Of a stretch of 64,000 bases of DNA, positions 22,911-33,367 are shown piece after piece. Under the pieces are notes generated by a model. That model was not told the origin of the DNA and did not search any database. It was given only the letters and a program-made list of their open reading frames with translations. How positions within the stretch are numbered: position 1 is the first letter of the stretch; each line of letters starts with the position of its first letter. Source of the DNA: Rhabdophis nuchalis (lineage: Eukaryota; Chordata; Lepidosauria; Squamata; Natricidae); assembly GCA_039707465.1 (NCBI GenBank), contig CM077643.1:373098419-373162418 (forward strand). Direction: 5' to 3'. The translations under genes were made by a program, and so were the position numbers.

Positions 22911-25058
22911 CTCCTTTTAAGGAGTCCTTGTTTTTGCAACATTGTTTGGTTTCGACATTCTATGGCTGCAGAAGAAAATAAATTCTCAACTTGGTTTGGG
23001 CTGGACTAATATTAGAATTGAACATTAGAATCTGGAAATAAAAGGGGGGGAAAGAACTGCATGGACTTGAAGTTTTAATTAAATGTGCTACGACTATTTA
23101 AAAAAAACTGTTAAATTTATTAAACTGGCATTATGGAGTTTTGGATGTATGATGAACTATTTGAGATGCTAAAAAATGTGTGTGAAATTTTAATTGGTAA
23201 GAAAAAGTCAGAAATTCTGATGGAGCATTTTCATTCAATGTTAGCTTATATATGACAATATCTGAAAGGATGAACCAATGAATATCAACAATCATCTAAA
23301 TAAAACTTGTGTTCTCAGTTTCTAAACTTGAAAACTAGAAATGCCCCTATGTTCACTTAGAAAATTCATCTGCTATTCATATAAGAGTGATCATTTTCCC
23401 TTACAGAACTCTGAGATATTTATTATCTCAAATTTTGTAAAATTTTGTCCAACTCAAAATTAAACAAAAAGAGTGTGAAGCACTTGGGTACTCAAGGTAA
23501 TACTAGGTAATTTCTAGGTAATTTCCACCTAATCACATGGAAATTTTACATTTGTCATGTTATTAATCTCAGTGTGGTCAAGTTTTTCTAATTAGTATTT
23601 AATCCCAGTTTGATACAATAAAGGAGTATAATAATTATTCATTACCAATTGCTATTATAGAGCTTTAATATACAGATCAACAGGTTAAACTATTATTTTT
23701 TTCCAGATTATGTGTTCAATCAAAATATTTGTATCTCAGGAGAATTGATTGCAGTTCTTCCAGCCACCTTGTTTCAATTTCTTCTTCGGAACTCTTCAGA
23801 CTCTTCAAAAATTTCCTGATATTTAAATTTAACCCTCCTTGGGAGGCCTATAGATATTTATTTAAAAGAAACAAGGATTGCAGATTTAGAAAAGAGAGAG
23901 AACCATAAGTCAGCAGCAAATCAATTTTGAAAATCCTGGTATTAATAGGCAATGTTTTATAAAACCCTACATCAGTTTATTGTTCTAGAGTTATTAACTT
24001 ATTTGCATATTTTTTCATTTATTATATATTTTATTGATTCGGTTACCCACATGCCCAAAAGTAGCATTTATTCAGAATATGTTCTGATATACAAGAGAAT
24101 TATCATTACTATGGGAAATTATGCAGCTGACTGAAAAAAGAGTTCATGGTAGAAGGATAAAGCAACGGAAGGAGAGAAACCTGCATTGATCGATTATTTT
24201 AAAAGACGTTTTAAAACACTTAATGCTCAAGAATGACAAATCTCATCATAATACTTCAAAATGATTTCAAACCATAAAAATTAATACTAAACAGGAAAAA
24301 ATCAACCAAAAAGCCAATGCTTCTCTGATGCAGTTGGGGTAAAAGAAGGACAAATAATAATAAGAGTGTCATATTATTATGACATCAGCTTTTACCCTAT
24401 TATACATGCATCATGACATCAGTGGAATTGCACTGCTCTGTTGTCATGTTTACTTTGTCACTTTGGTAAAATTATCAGATTCTGAAGACACTTCTGCTCT
24501 TTAATAGTGTCTAAGGCGGAAATAAAAAATATTCTTAAAAGGAGAACAAACTCTTAGAAAAATATGAGGAATATAAGACTTATTGTTAATTAATTCATTG
24601 TTTGGAATCAAAAAGGGAATTAGCCTGGAGCCATTATGTTCCCATTAGTAGCCTATGTCCAGCCACTCTTAAATCCTGTTAATCTTTACCTAGCACCAAA
24701 ATAGTGCTGACCATTCCTTGACTAAATTCCTGTGCATACGCATGAACAATAAATTAGTTTAATTGAAACTTAGCATGTGGCCGTCGTCTGGCAGATGTAG
24801 ATCTAAGTTTAGATATAGGTATTGGTAAAGCTATAAGGCTGCCCAGCTAGAGACCAATTCTGGGTGGTTTATATTACTGAGAATAAAAAACACTACATAT
24901 ATGTGGAGGTACTAAGATACTACAAGGGCTGGAGAGCTCCCTGCTCAGGAGCCTGGGAAAATAACTTGGTTTTTAAAGACTTCCTCAACACCATTACATC
25001 AGAGAGAGATGCATCTTAAGAAAAAGAAAAATCCAAAGTGATTTTAGTAGTATTTAAA

Positions 25059-25098
25059 TTAAAAACGTTTCCTGACAATTAAAACTGTTGCATTTGCA
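25059..25098 (-). CDS. Possible exon 3 of beta-defensin gene B
   Basis: If exon 2 is spliced at its strong phase-2 donor, an acceptor-like AG at 25099-25100 would give a short frame of 13 codons ending at TAA (25059-25061). The equivalent frame in gene C (52561-52600) ends at the same stop. The polypyrimidine stretch is interrupted and the AG context (GCAAAAG) is weak, so this is only a candidate. The alternative is termination at the TAA overlapping the donor. Confidence 0.25.
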
Positions 25099-25314
25099 CT
25101 TTTGCAAGGAAGATCAAAAATTACTTCTTTAAATATTTTATTTTAGGTTTTCATGATTTTTAAAAAATTGTTCCTAGCTTGATGTTTCCGTACTTTTTAA
25201 TCTTGCAAAACATATTTCTTCAATAAAAAATTGTATATAAAAAAACACTGCTGATTTGTTTAGAGCATAATAAGAGAGGTATATAACAGAGACAGGTATA
25301 AAATGTTGACTTAC

Positions 25315-25441
25315 CGATTACAGCACACCATTCCTCCAGAACAGGCTCCTGTAGTCCAGGTGGTGGATGGACATTTGCGCCACTCACAGGAGCCAAAACC
25401 TTTTTTACAAGCAACGTCAAGAGGGTGATTTTCATCAGATT
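25315..25441 (-). CDS. Beta-defensin gene B, exon 2 (six-cysteine mature peptide)
   Basis: Encodes the secreted antimicrobial-type peptide. On the minus strand the acceptor TTTTTTATGCAG precedes the exon; two bases complete the phase-1 codon from exon 1. A short acidic propiece (SDENHPLD) is followed by six cysteines spaced C-x6-C-x4-C-x9-C-x5-C-C, with the conserved Gly two residues before the second and fourth cysteines. This is the beta-defensin fold signature. The cysteine core has three Lys, one Arg and one Glu, so it is basic. The exon ends at AATCG|GTAAGT, a consensus donor in phase 2; if it is not used, the frame ends two codons later at an overlapping TAA. Phase 1 then phase 2 introns are known in snake crotamine-type defensin genes. 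Exon 1 lies 5 kb upstream at 30459-30510. No broken codon is seen. Expression is unknown. Confidence 0.87.
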
Positions 25442-25871
25442 CTGCATAAAAAATGGTAGGAAACACCATTGGCATTTATGAATCTGTATTTTTTATTATT
25501 ACTAATTCTATATTATTCTTTTCATAAATCTTACATGTTTCATGATTTACATTCATTCTACAAATAATAATAACAAGAAGCCCAAAATATTAGGAGCACT
25601 ATTTGAACAGTGTTGGCATTGACAAAATCCCTATCATTCAATAGTTATAGATGAAGGCAGCCTTACTTGGAACAGCTTAAATCTAGTGACAAAAGCTTTA
25701 ATAACATCAAACAACAACATCTGCCTATCCCCCATTCATTGGGAAGGACTTGATAGGTAGATGAAAGCACCAAATCTAGCCTAAACATTTGGCTGACTAT
25801 CTAACAAACCAACAATAATAAGATTTTGATGATGGTGTTGATGCTATACTAGGAAGTGATATGAGCTCGAT

Positions 25872-25990
25872 CAGGGGTCCTCAAACTTTTTAACAGTCCC
25901 TCAGACAATTTGGGGGGCTGGACTAGCTGGGTGGGTGTGGCTAGGTGATCATGTGACTAGGTGATCATGTGGGTGTGTCCACTTTAGCAA
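25872..25990. mobile_element. hAT-like fragment in gene B intron 1
   Basis: Starts CAGGGGTCCTCAAACTTTTTAACAG, a typical hAT terminal sequence, immediately after the point where the duplicated block stops matching copy 2. The other end is not identifiable. Confidence 0.5.
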
Positions 25991-26329
25991 TCATTAAACA
26001 ATACACACAAATTAAACTTTAATTTGTTTTGTTAATGGCGGTGTTTTATTTGCTTTGTTTGCATGTTGCTCTTTTGATTGACTTTTCTTTTTACTAGATC
26101 ATTTTAAAGTTGTTTAGGAGTCTAGTGGTCCATTTCAGGAAACTCAGTTTTGCAGCAATCCTTCTCAGCCCCAAGGAGCTTACAATCAACAAGTAGAACA
26201 AACCAGAGAAGGCATTGCCTCTCCTTGTTTTGGATGGGTGGGAGGCAAGGGATTCAGAACAAGAGCTGTGCCTCCTTAGAGAGGCGAAGGAGCAGGCCTA
26301 TGTCTACTCCAAAACCTGGAAACAGGCAA

Positions 26330-27027
26330 CCCTCAGCAACCAGTTGCTCCCCTTATTGGATCGGGATGCCCTTTGCACAGTCACTCATGCCCTCATGACA
26401 TCCCGACTGGACTATTGTAATTCTCTCTACAAGGGGCTCCTCCTGAGGTGCAACCGAAGACTTCAGCTGGTCCAGAATGCAGCCGTGCGAGCAATAATGG
26501 GGACCTCTAGGTTCACCCATATAACACCACTCTTGCGCGAGCTGCACTGGCTGCCTGTCGTCTTTCGGGTGCGCTTCAAGGTGCTAGTTGTCATCCTGCC
26601 TCATACATCCCTGCGGCCGATTCGCTCCCACAGAGAGGGACTTCTCTGGGTGCCGTCCACTAGACTTTGTCAGCGGGCGACACCCAGGGGAAGGGCCTTC
26701 TCTGTGGTGGGCCCAGCCCTCTGGAACAACCTTCCCCCCGACATTAGAACAACTACGGACCTCCGCTCCTTCCATCAAAAACTCAAAACACACTTTTTCT
26801 GCTTGGCCGGGCTAGGTTAGTCTTTACCTTTAGGGTGTTAGGGAATTTTAGCGTTATAACTTGGGGATTTTAGCGCAGGGATAATCTTAATTTAATTCGT
26901 TTTTATCCATCGTATTTATTCTATGTATGTATTTTTATAGTATTTTAAATTTTTCCCTGTGCACCGCTCCGAGTCCCCTTGGGGAGAGGATGCGGTATAC
27001 AAATAAAATTTGATTTGATTTGATTTG
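26330..27027 (+). mobile_element. L2-like LINE 3' part in gene B intron 1
   Basis: Encodes the ORF2 C-terminal region (LLDRDALCTVTHALMTSRLDY, LLRELHWLPVVFRVRFK) in one frame to 26820, then the 3' UTR with GTGCACCGCTCCGAGTCCCC and a (TTTGA)n tail at 27009-27027. It is antisense to the defensin gene. Relative to the 40077-40592 copy there is a deletion of about 50 bases near 26595. Confidence 0.87.
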
Positions 27028-27061
27028 AACAACCTTCCACCTACTTGGGACAGTCCTCTAA

Positions 27062-27079
27062 CTAGTATGGGCTCCTTTT
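27062..27079. repeat. Left target-site duplication of the HAL1-like element
   Basis: ctagtatgggctcctttt, repeated exactly at 29059-29076. An 18-bp perfect duplication is typical of L1-machinery insertion. Confidence 0.92.
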
Positions 27080-29058
27080 TTTTTTATATATTGAAAAAGT
27101 TTTATTGGTTTTACATTTTTTCTGTAGGGTGGGGTAAGGGATACAAAGAAATTTTGAGAGCATTCACGTCAAAGTCATCGGCCCTTCCGGGACCTCAAAA
27201 TACATTAATAACAATAAAAAAAAACATTTTTCATAACACTACAAAGTGAAAGCAAGTACATATACCTAAATTCTCAATTCTATGCTGTCAGACATTTACA
27301 AAAAATCCAAATACAAATATTATGCAAAATTAATCAGAAAAATCAAGGCAAAGTTATTTTTTTGATCTAAGTCTCTTGGCAATTGTATCTTCTTTTTCTC
27401 CTCCCTGGCCCCCAGTGGGCGGGGTCGTGGCCCCCTCCATCCCCCCTGGATCTTCCCCCAGGATAGAGGAATGTTTTTTAAGAAAGGCTTCCGCCTCAGC
27501 AACTGTTTTAATCCTCACTCTTCCTCCTTCCCAGAACACCAGCATCCCTTCGGGTGTCACCCACTTGAACCAAATCCCGTGATCAAACAATGTTTTAGAC
27601 AAGAAGGAAAATTTCCTTCTTGCATCTCTAATCTTTCTTGGGATCTGCTTCAAGATAGCAACCTCTTTTTGTTGGTAGATTAATGGACTACCTCTCTGCA
27701 CTTTCAGGATTTCTTCTCTGGTTGACCTTCTAACAAATTTCACATGTATCTCTCTAGGTACTTCATTTATCCTGGCATATGCTGAGTTAATTCTGTAGGC
27801 TAGGTCAATGTCCCCCCTGATCTCATCCTTAGGTTTATGTAAATAGTCTGCTAAAATTGTGCTCATAAGATCAGGGAGGCATTCACCAGATTCCTCAAAA
27901 ACATTCTGAAATCTCAAAAAATATGTCATTCTTTCCATATCAATCCTAGACACATGCCCATTTATTTCCACAACTTCATTAGTAACATTTTTAATCACTC
28001 CCTTAGCCACCACCAGCCCCCCTTCCAATTCTTCATTCTTCTGTGTGTTTTCCAGCACTTGTTTCCATGTATCCAATAACTCCTTCTTAAAGTTAATATT
28101 TTCTGCCCTCTGGGCCTTAATTTCTTGTACCATAGTTTGTATAACAGATTCAAGAGAAGCCATCCTTTATTCTAAACTTGCCAGTGCTGTTTCTTGTGCC
28201 ATGATTAGTTGTTAAAATCAATGCCACTAAAATGGCGTTTTTTGGGTGGGGCTGGTGAGGCAGTTCAGGAGCCAAAAGTTCAGTTCAGGGTTGTAAAGTT
28301 GTAAAGTTCAGGAACCAAGAGAGAAACAATTTTCCAACTCAATAAGTATAATAGCGAAGGTACTCCAGAAAAGAAATCACAAATCCAAAAAGAAAAAAAA
28401 TTCTTCATTAATATCCAGAGGAAGTCCAAATTGCAAAGAGACGCTGGGAATTTTCCATAAGTGAAATAGTCAGGCAGGGACAAAGAGAAGCCATCTTCCA
28501 CCGCCCAAGCTCAGAGCCCAGAGGAGAGAGTGGTAAAATAGATTGTTTCAGCCAGACCTAGAGACATTGTTGCAAACAACCGCAAATCACTTTCCCTTGC
28601 TGCAAACAGTCAGGATTAAAGATTTCCGCTTTCTCGCCGCGAGAAGCCATTTCCGAGTGCCGCTTAAGTCCGAGGGGTTTTTTTTAAGAACAAACACCCC
28701 CTCCCAGTCCTTTCAGCCCGGCTGACAGCAGAAAAAAAAGTTTTTAAACACTCACTCTCCCCTCGCAGCTGAAGCCTCGGGAAGTCTTCCGACTCAGCCG
28801 TTTAGCCCTCTTCATGATTGCGAATGGCGTCGTCTTCCTTTGGCGAAGGGAGAACCCCCCGCAGCATGTTCTCCTTCACCTAAGCCGCGACAAGGGTCGC
28901 TTCCCCCACCGTCGTGAGGGGGAACGTCCCAGTCGAGCCGGCTTTACGGGAGACCCCCAAACAAGGGGCGTCTCGCCCCCGTGGGGGGGCAGAAAAAGAA
29001 ACAAAACGGCGAGCGAGCACTAGGCTCGCCCGTCGCCACTGGAGCCGGAACCGGAAGT
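27080..29058 (-). mobile_element. Complete ORF1-only L1 derivative (HAL1-like)
   Basis: A full-length minus-strand insertion of about 1.98 kb with a perfect 18-bp target-site duplication. In order: GC-rich 5' UTR (29058 to 28203), ORF1 (28202 to 27354), a 3' UTR of about 270 bases, the motif AAAACCAATAAAACTTTTTC, and an A-rich tail (T-run on the plus strand at 27080-27087). There is no endonuclease or RT. Mobility would depend on an L1 in trans. It lies in intron 1 of defensin gene B, in the same orientation as the gene, and is absent from gene C. Confidence 0.9.
27354..28163 (-). CDS. HAL1-like ORF1p
   Basis: A 269-residue open frame for an L1 ORF1 protein: N-terminal alpha-helical, Lys/Glu-rich region (about 1-75), an RRM-like domain (from FLRFQNV about residue 85 to VKFVRRSTREEIL about residue 155), a C-terminal domain (KQIPRKIRDARRKFSFLSKTLF and GIWFKWVTPEGMLVFWEGG) and a basic end (AKRLRSKK). 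ORF1 proteins trimerise and bind the element RNA as chaperones. The original start (28200-28202) is followed by TAA at codon 12 (28167-28169), where the copy at 1-372 has CAA, so translation would have to begin at the internal Met at 28161-28163. The sequence differs strongly from ORF1 of the L1 at 34015-35049. Confidence 0.85.
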   Translation of the reverse strand: MASLESVIQTMVQEIKAQRAENINFKKELLDTWKQVLENTQKNEELEGGLVVAKGVIKNVTNEVVEINGHVSRIDMERMTYFLRFQNVFEESGECLPDLMSTILADYLHKPKDEIRGDIDLAYRINSAYARINEVPREIHVKFVRRSTREEILKVQRGSPLIYQQKEVAILKQIPRKIRDARRKFSFLSKTLFDHGIWFKWVTPEGMLVFWEGGRVRIKTVAEAEAFLKKHSSILGEDPGGMEGATTPPTGGQGGEKEDTIAKRLRSKK

Positions 29059-29076
29059 CTAGTATGGGCTCCTTTT
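29059..29076. repeat. Right target-site duplication of the HAL1-like element
   Basis: Exact copy of 27062-27079, immediately following the GC-rich 5' end of the element. Confidence 0.92.
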
Positions 29077-30170
29077 GTTCTCCCTCCACTGCTGCTCAGT
29101 GCCAGAACAGAGAAGAAGGAAATGGGGTGTTTCTCCTCTGGGCTTGATTCCTCTGCCCCCTCCCCATTAGCACCCTTGCCATGTTTCGTTGCAGCTGAAG
29201 GAGCAACTATGAAACCCAGGCAAGCCCCTTCTGGAACAAGGGTGCCTTCCTGGGCTAAGCTAGACTACTAAGTATAGCAGCCTGTCTGCTTAATTGGTGA
29301 GGGAAGGGAAGATGAGGAATTACTAGACTGGTCTGCCTTCCCAGAAAGCACTGCCTCTTGCTCTCCCTCCCTGCCACCAATTTCTCCATTCAAATTACTT
29401 CTGGCTTCATCTCAGCCTCACTCTTGATCATGGAGCCCATAGCCTCAATCTGAAACCTACAGGGAAGCACAGGAGATGTGCTCACATTTTCCAATTAAGA
29501 AAACTTAAAATGTATAAGGCTGCTTTTTCAGAATGCTGCGCACAAACCCTTTCCTTGAGTGGGGAGGAGGAAAAACCACCTTTATTGCAGGGATCCTGCT
29601 TCCGTGCAAGCACGTCCACAGCAGAGGTGAAATCTACAGGGCCTGAGGTTGGGGGTGGGGGGTCCTGCTAGAGATGTTACCTCGCTGCCACCTGACAGGT
29701 AAAGTAGGGACAATGGGCCCTCTTTATCATGAGGTCCTTCTGGAAGAGATCTGGCCCCTCCAGCTCCTCTTTGGCATGCTCCCTGGGAACAGATATTAAA
29801 CTCTGCCTGCCCCACTGGAACTGGGCAGGTAAGGGCAAGAGTTCCAAGTAAGGTGAAGAGTGGTGGAGGCGGAATTCAGGGCAGGGGACTCAGCTGGTGT
29901 GAGGCACTTCGGGGAAGAACCAGGAAGCATTCCAGGAAGTCTCGCTAGCCCATCCCCTGCTGCTGCCACCTTTCTGTCCAAAGTGGCACCATGAGCATCC
30001 CAAGGAAGGTGGGAAGGGGCAGCAGTGGCAGCATTTGGGTCAGGGGATTCAGGTGGTGCGAGGAGTTTGGGGGAAGAGCCAGGGGGAGTTTTGCCACTGC
30101 CATCTCCCACGTGCTGCCCTCCCTGCTTGCGTCAGCCCATCAGCCGGCATAACACTTTTGACATTTGGCC
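29077..30170. other. Unassigned, middle of gene B intron 1
   Basis: Moderately GC-rich sequence with no counterpart in the gene C copy and no recognisable coding or repeat motif. Short frames on both strands (29582-29815, 29796-30110) are Pro/Ser-rich and unconvincing. Confidence 0.35.
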
Positions 30171-30458
30171 GAGAACAATGGGAGAAATATTAAAATGATG
30201 GTTTTTTAGAAAAGGACAAACTACTAAGAGAAGGCATGGCATTATTATAGAAGGCAGGTAGATATGATCCCCCTAACACATTTCTTGTTGAAAAAATGCG
30301 GTGGGAACAACTCTCTTAACATTTGTAGGTTGAAATTCCCTTAACGTTCTTTGACTGATGGTTAACACCAAAAATAAAGTATGTAAAGAATCCTTGTGAA
30401 AAACATTTGAGATTAATCTCCTCTAGACCATCTGGGTCATTTTATTTTCTCTCCTTAC

Positions 30459-30510
30459 CTGCTTGGTGGGAAAACAAGAAGACGGCAACAAGGAGGAGAA
30501 GAGCCTTCAT
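30459..30510 (-). CDS. Beta-defensin gene B, exon 1 (signal peptide)
   Basis: Encodes MKALLLLVAVFLFSHQA, a start Met and Lys followed by an uninterrupted hydrophobic core, directing the peptide into the secretory pathway. The exon ends GCAG|GTAAGG, a consensus donor in phase 1, which matches the phase of exon 2 at 25315-25441. Gene C has six more bases (two codons) before its donor; gene B has lost them and uses the preceding CAG. The 5' UTR is inferred to start near 30566, about 27 bases from the TATA box. The start is chosen because it is the only Met before the hydrophobic run and is conserved in all three genes with the same CTTCAGCC (A, B) or close context. Confidence 0.87.
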
Positions 30511-30592
30511 GGCTGAAGCTCAGAGGAACCAGTTCAAGAGGCAGGAGTCTCTAAGTCAGCTCAAGTGATACTGGGCAGTTCTTTGCTGAGGC

Positions 30593-30600
30593 TATTTATG
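30593..30600 (-). promoter_or_regulatory. TATA box of beta-defensin gene B
   Basis: CATAAATA on the minus strand, 83 bases upstream of the ATG. The surrounding 110 bases (AAGCTTCATAAATAG, CTTGTGCTCCTTAAAG) are conserved in the gene C promoter. Confidence 0.65.
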
Positions 30601-30632
30601 AAGCTTTAAGGAGCACAAGGGTCAAAGGTGGC

Positions 30633-30704
30633 CGCCCTGGGTCCGTTTGGAGAAGGGCGGGGTATAAATTTAATAAAATAAAATAAAATAATAAAAAAAA
30701 TTTG
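30633..30704 (+). mobile_element. LINE 3' tail inserted beside the gene B promoter
   Basis: About 70 bases beginning CGCCCTGGGTCCGTTTGGAG and ending in (AATAA)n are present here but absent at the equivalent point of gene C (56356). They match the 3' end of the L2-like LINE at 43950-44011. The insertion lies about 32 bases upstream of the TATA box and would separate it from any upstream elements. Confidence 0.75.
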
Positions 30705-30722
30705 GGCAACCGGGAGGAATGA

Positions 30723-31735
30723 CTTGTGGAAGCCAGCAGGAATACTAGGAAGGTAGTAGCCAGTTAAAAATAGCTGCTTTTTTTAGGCTAATCAGATGTG
30801 GAATTTAGCGTCGCTAAAGCAGTTATTGCTTATTTTGATTTTCCTCTCTCTCTGTCAGCCACAAGAGGGAGCTGCAGTACAAAGAGGCCAACAACATGAA
30901 AAATGCTCAATTACTAGGATTAATTATAATCAAATTTTGATACTTTTAATGTTGTAAAGGTAATATCAAAAAGTTCATATTTTTATCATATACAGTACCA
31001 TTTGGTTATTTAAATATTATAATGTTAAGAATGAACTTTCTCTCTAATCTCCAACTCTTTTAATCTTTTTCATTTAATAAATGCATATTTTAGGCCAAAG
31101 ATTACTTATTATTTCTCTCATGTGAATGGGAGGAAGTGTAGCAGAGTAGCATTCAATATAGAAGACCATCTTCCTTCTTCTGTTTCTTTGTCTTCAGTTT
31201 AAAGCATTTACTTATAGGGGAATGGAAGGTGATCTCTCTCAATAAATTCAGCAAGCAGATTAAAATTTAGAACTACATTTTGCATTCCTTTATTTTTAAC
31301 ACAACAGCTTATTTCTTTCTCTGGAAATACAATAAAAACACTCAGCTTTCCATGTCTTATCTGATTCTATAAATAAATCTTTAAAGTCTTAATAGTTAGT
31401 CTTTGTTAAGAAAAATCAATTAAGAACCTTGATCAAATAAGACAACTTTATATTTGTTCTTTTTGCTTTTAAAAATGTTGCTCTTTCATCCCTTTAAATG
31501 GTGTAGTTTTTGTCTTTTTTAAAGGAACTCGTTTATAAGTGTAATATGTCCCTTATGTTAATCTAAGGAAAGAAAGTTGCCCAAGCCACTCTTCTGGTTT
31601 ATTATTTGTGTGTTCCTTTTAGTTATTAAGACATCAGCCAGTTACATTTATATATTCTGTTTATTCTCTTTTTCGGTACTGAAACCTGAGGATGGCAAGT
31701 GAGAACATTGCAATGTATCAAGATATTCCCCCCCT
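30723..31735. other. Unassigned AT-rich sequence upstream of gene B
   Basis: No gene or repeat that I can support. The duplicated block ends at about 30722. Confidence 0.3.
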
Positions 31736-32300
31736 TTGTTAAATCTCTTTCCGCTCCAGTCTCAACTAAAGCCAGTCCAACTCTGCAACAGACGAAGATC
31801 ACTACAATGCTACAAAAAGAAGCTGCAGGAGAGGACACCCAATGATCATCGACAGATGAAATGCTCCAAAGTATTATGAAAGAAATAAAAGAAATGCAGA
31901 AAGACTTGATAAGTTCTAGACTGGAACTGTTGGAGACACAAAGAACCACAGCAGACAATAAACAAAAAATTGAGGTGTTGGAGGGGGGAGCAGTTGAGAT
32001 GAAAGAAGAGATAAGGGAAATATGGAAAGAAAATATAGATATTACAGGGCATATGTCAAAGATGGAATTTGAAAGAATGTCTTTTTTTTTTAAGGTTTCA
32101 GAACGTCCCAGAGTCAAAAGCAGAGGACCTTAAGGATTTAATGAGCACAATTTTAGCAGATTATACTAAAAAGAATAAGGAATATATCTGGGGGGGACAT
32201 AGACCTGATTTACAGAATTAATTCAGCATATGCTAGAATAAATGATGTACCTAGAGAGATTCACATTAAATTTGTAAGAAGATCCACAAGGGATGAGATT
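31736..32300 (+). mobile_element. HAL1-like ORF1 fragment, 5' part
   Basis: Plus-strand ORF1 N-terminal and RRM region of the second subfamily, close to 40953-41511 (MLQKEAAGEDT, ITGHMSKMEFERMSFFFK, INSAYARIN). It has stops (about 31844) and frameshifts (about 32092 and 32190). It ends abruptly at 32300, where a minus-strand copy begins. Confidence 0.75.
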
Positions 32301-32302
32301 CT

Positions 32303-32965
32303 TCTTTTTTTTAATAAAAGTTTTTATTGATTTTACAATTTTATAATATTAGGGAAGGTTAATTAGGGTTTATATTATACATTTTAGAGCTTCCATACCA
32401 GAGGTGGTGACTGCAATCAGGTCCTCATACAATATCATGTTAAACAAGTAGTGTTAGGTGATATATACATTTGGCACATTTTTAAGATTCATACATTCAG
32501 TCTTTAGTTTTACATTTTCATCCATTTCAAGAATTACAATAGTTCAAAATTAATTATTTTTGAGATCTGAGCCTTTTTGCTATCACACCTTCTTTCTCCC
32601 TCCCCTCAGAGGGCGGGGCCGTGGCTCCTTCTGTCCCGTCTTCTTCATCGCCCAGGATTGAGGAATGTTTTTTAAGAAAGGCCTTGGCCTCTGCAATTGT
32701 TTTAATTCTAATTCTGCCTCCCTCCCAGAATACCAACATTCCTTCAGGCATTAACCATTTAAAACAGATCCCGTTTTTATATAATTTTTTAGACAAGAAG
32801 GAAAATTTCCTTCATGCTTCTCTAATCTTTTTTGGGATCTGCTTTAATATGGCAATATCTTTTTGTTCATATTTCAACGGACCCTCCCGTTGTGCCCTTA
32901 GTATCTCCTCCCGTGTGTACCTTCTTAAAAATTTAATATGAATCTCTCTGGGAACTTCATTTGTG
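32303..32965 (-). mobile_element. HAL1-like element, 3' part with tail
   Basis: Minus-strand copy running from VPREIHIKFLRR (about 32965) through the ORF1 C terminus (frame 32554-32796, ending AKRLRSQK) and a 3' UTR of about 245 bases to TAAAATCAATAAAAACTTTTA and an A tail. ORF1 is followed directly by the 3' end with no ORF2. A stop interrupts ORF1 near 32809. Confidence 0.82.
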
Positions 32966-33367
32966 CCATTCTCATAGCATCCACAGATAACCACACTGCC
33001 GCCCTGTTTAGGGTGACCCGCTCCCTCCTTCAACAGAGGGTGCGGGAAGCCCCATTGCAGGGTAGAGCAGAGGAATTTGTGATTTATCTGCAGGAGAAAA
33101 TCGCTCAGATTCAGAACGAGCTAGTCTCCATTGATGGCCCAGTGGGATTGCACGAGGCGGATCTTGGTTGGGAGGAGTTTGACTCTGTTACTTCCGAGGA
33201 TATGGACAGGTTACGTGGGCGACTGCGAGCCACCACATATTTATTGGACCCTTGTCCTTCCTGGCTTGTACTGGCATCCTGGGAGGTGATACGAGGATGG
33301 CTCCAAGAGATTGTCAACGCTTCCCTAAGTGAGGGTTTCTTGCCTGCCTCCCTTAAAGAGGCCATGG
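32966..33367 (+). mobile_element. L2-like LINE, 5' piece split by L1 insertion
   Basis: Encodes the region between endonuclease and RT (TRSLLQQRVREAPLQGRAEEF, EFDSVTSEDMDRLRGRLRA). It continues at 39227 after the L1; the junction TTAAAGAGGCCATGG is duplicated on both sides. Together with 39227-40770 it is the same LINE as 3372-6198. Confidence 0.88.
33355..33367. repeat. Left target-site duplication of the L1
   Basis: aaagaggccatgg, repeated at 39214-39226 directly after the A tail. The leading A bases cannot be assigned uniquely between tail and duplication. Confidence 0.9.

Larger units (their letters stand above)
23215..30722. repeat. Duplicated defensin block, copy 1 (gene B)
   Basis: Unique-type sequence at 23215-25870 and 30170-30722 aligns in order and orientation with 48495-49745, 52014-53345 and 55440-56388. 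The block includes about 2 kb of 3' flank, both visible exons, the ends of intron 1 and the promoter. Copy-specific insertions are a hAT fragment, an L2-like LINE and the complete HAL1-like element in intron 1, plus a LINE tail beside the promoter. The middle of intron 1 (29077-30170) has no counterpart that I can see. Confidence 0.85.
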
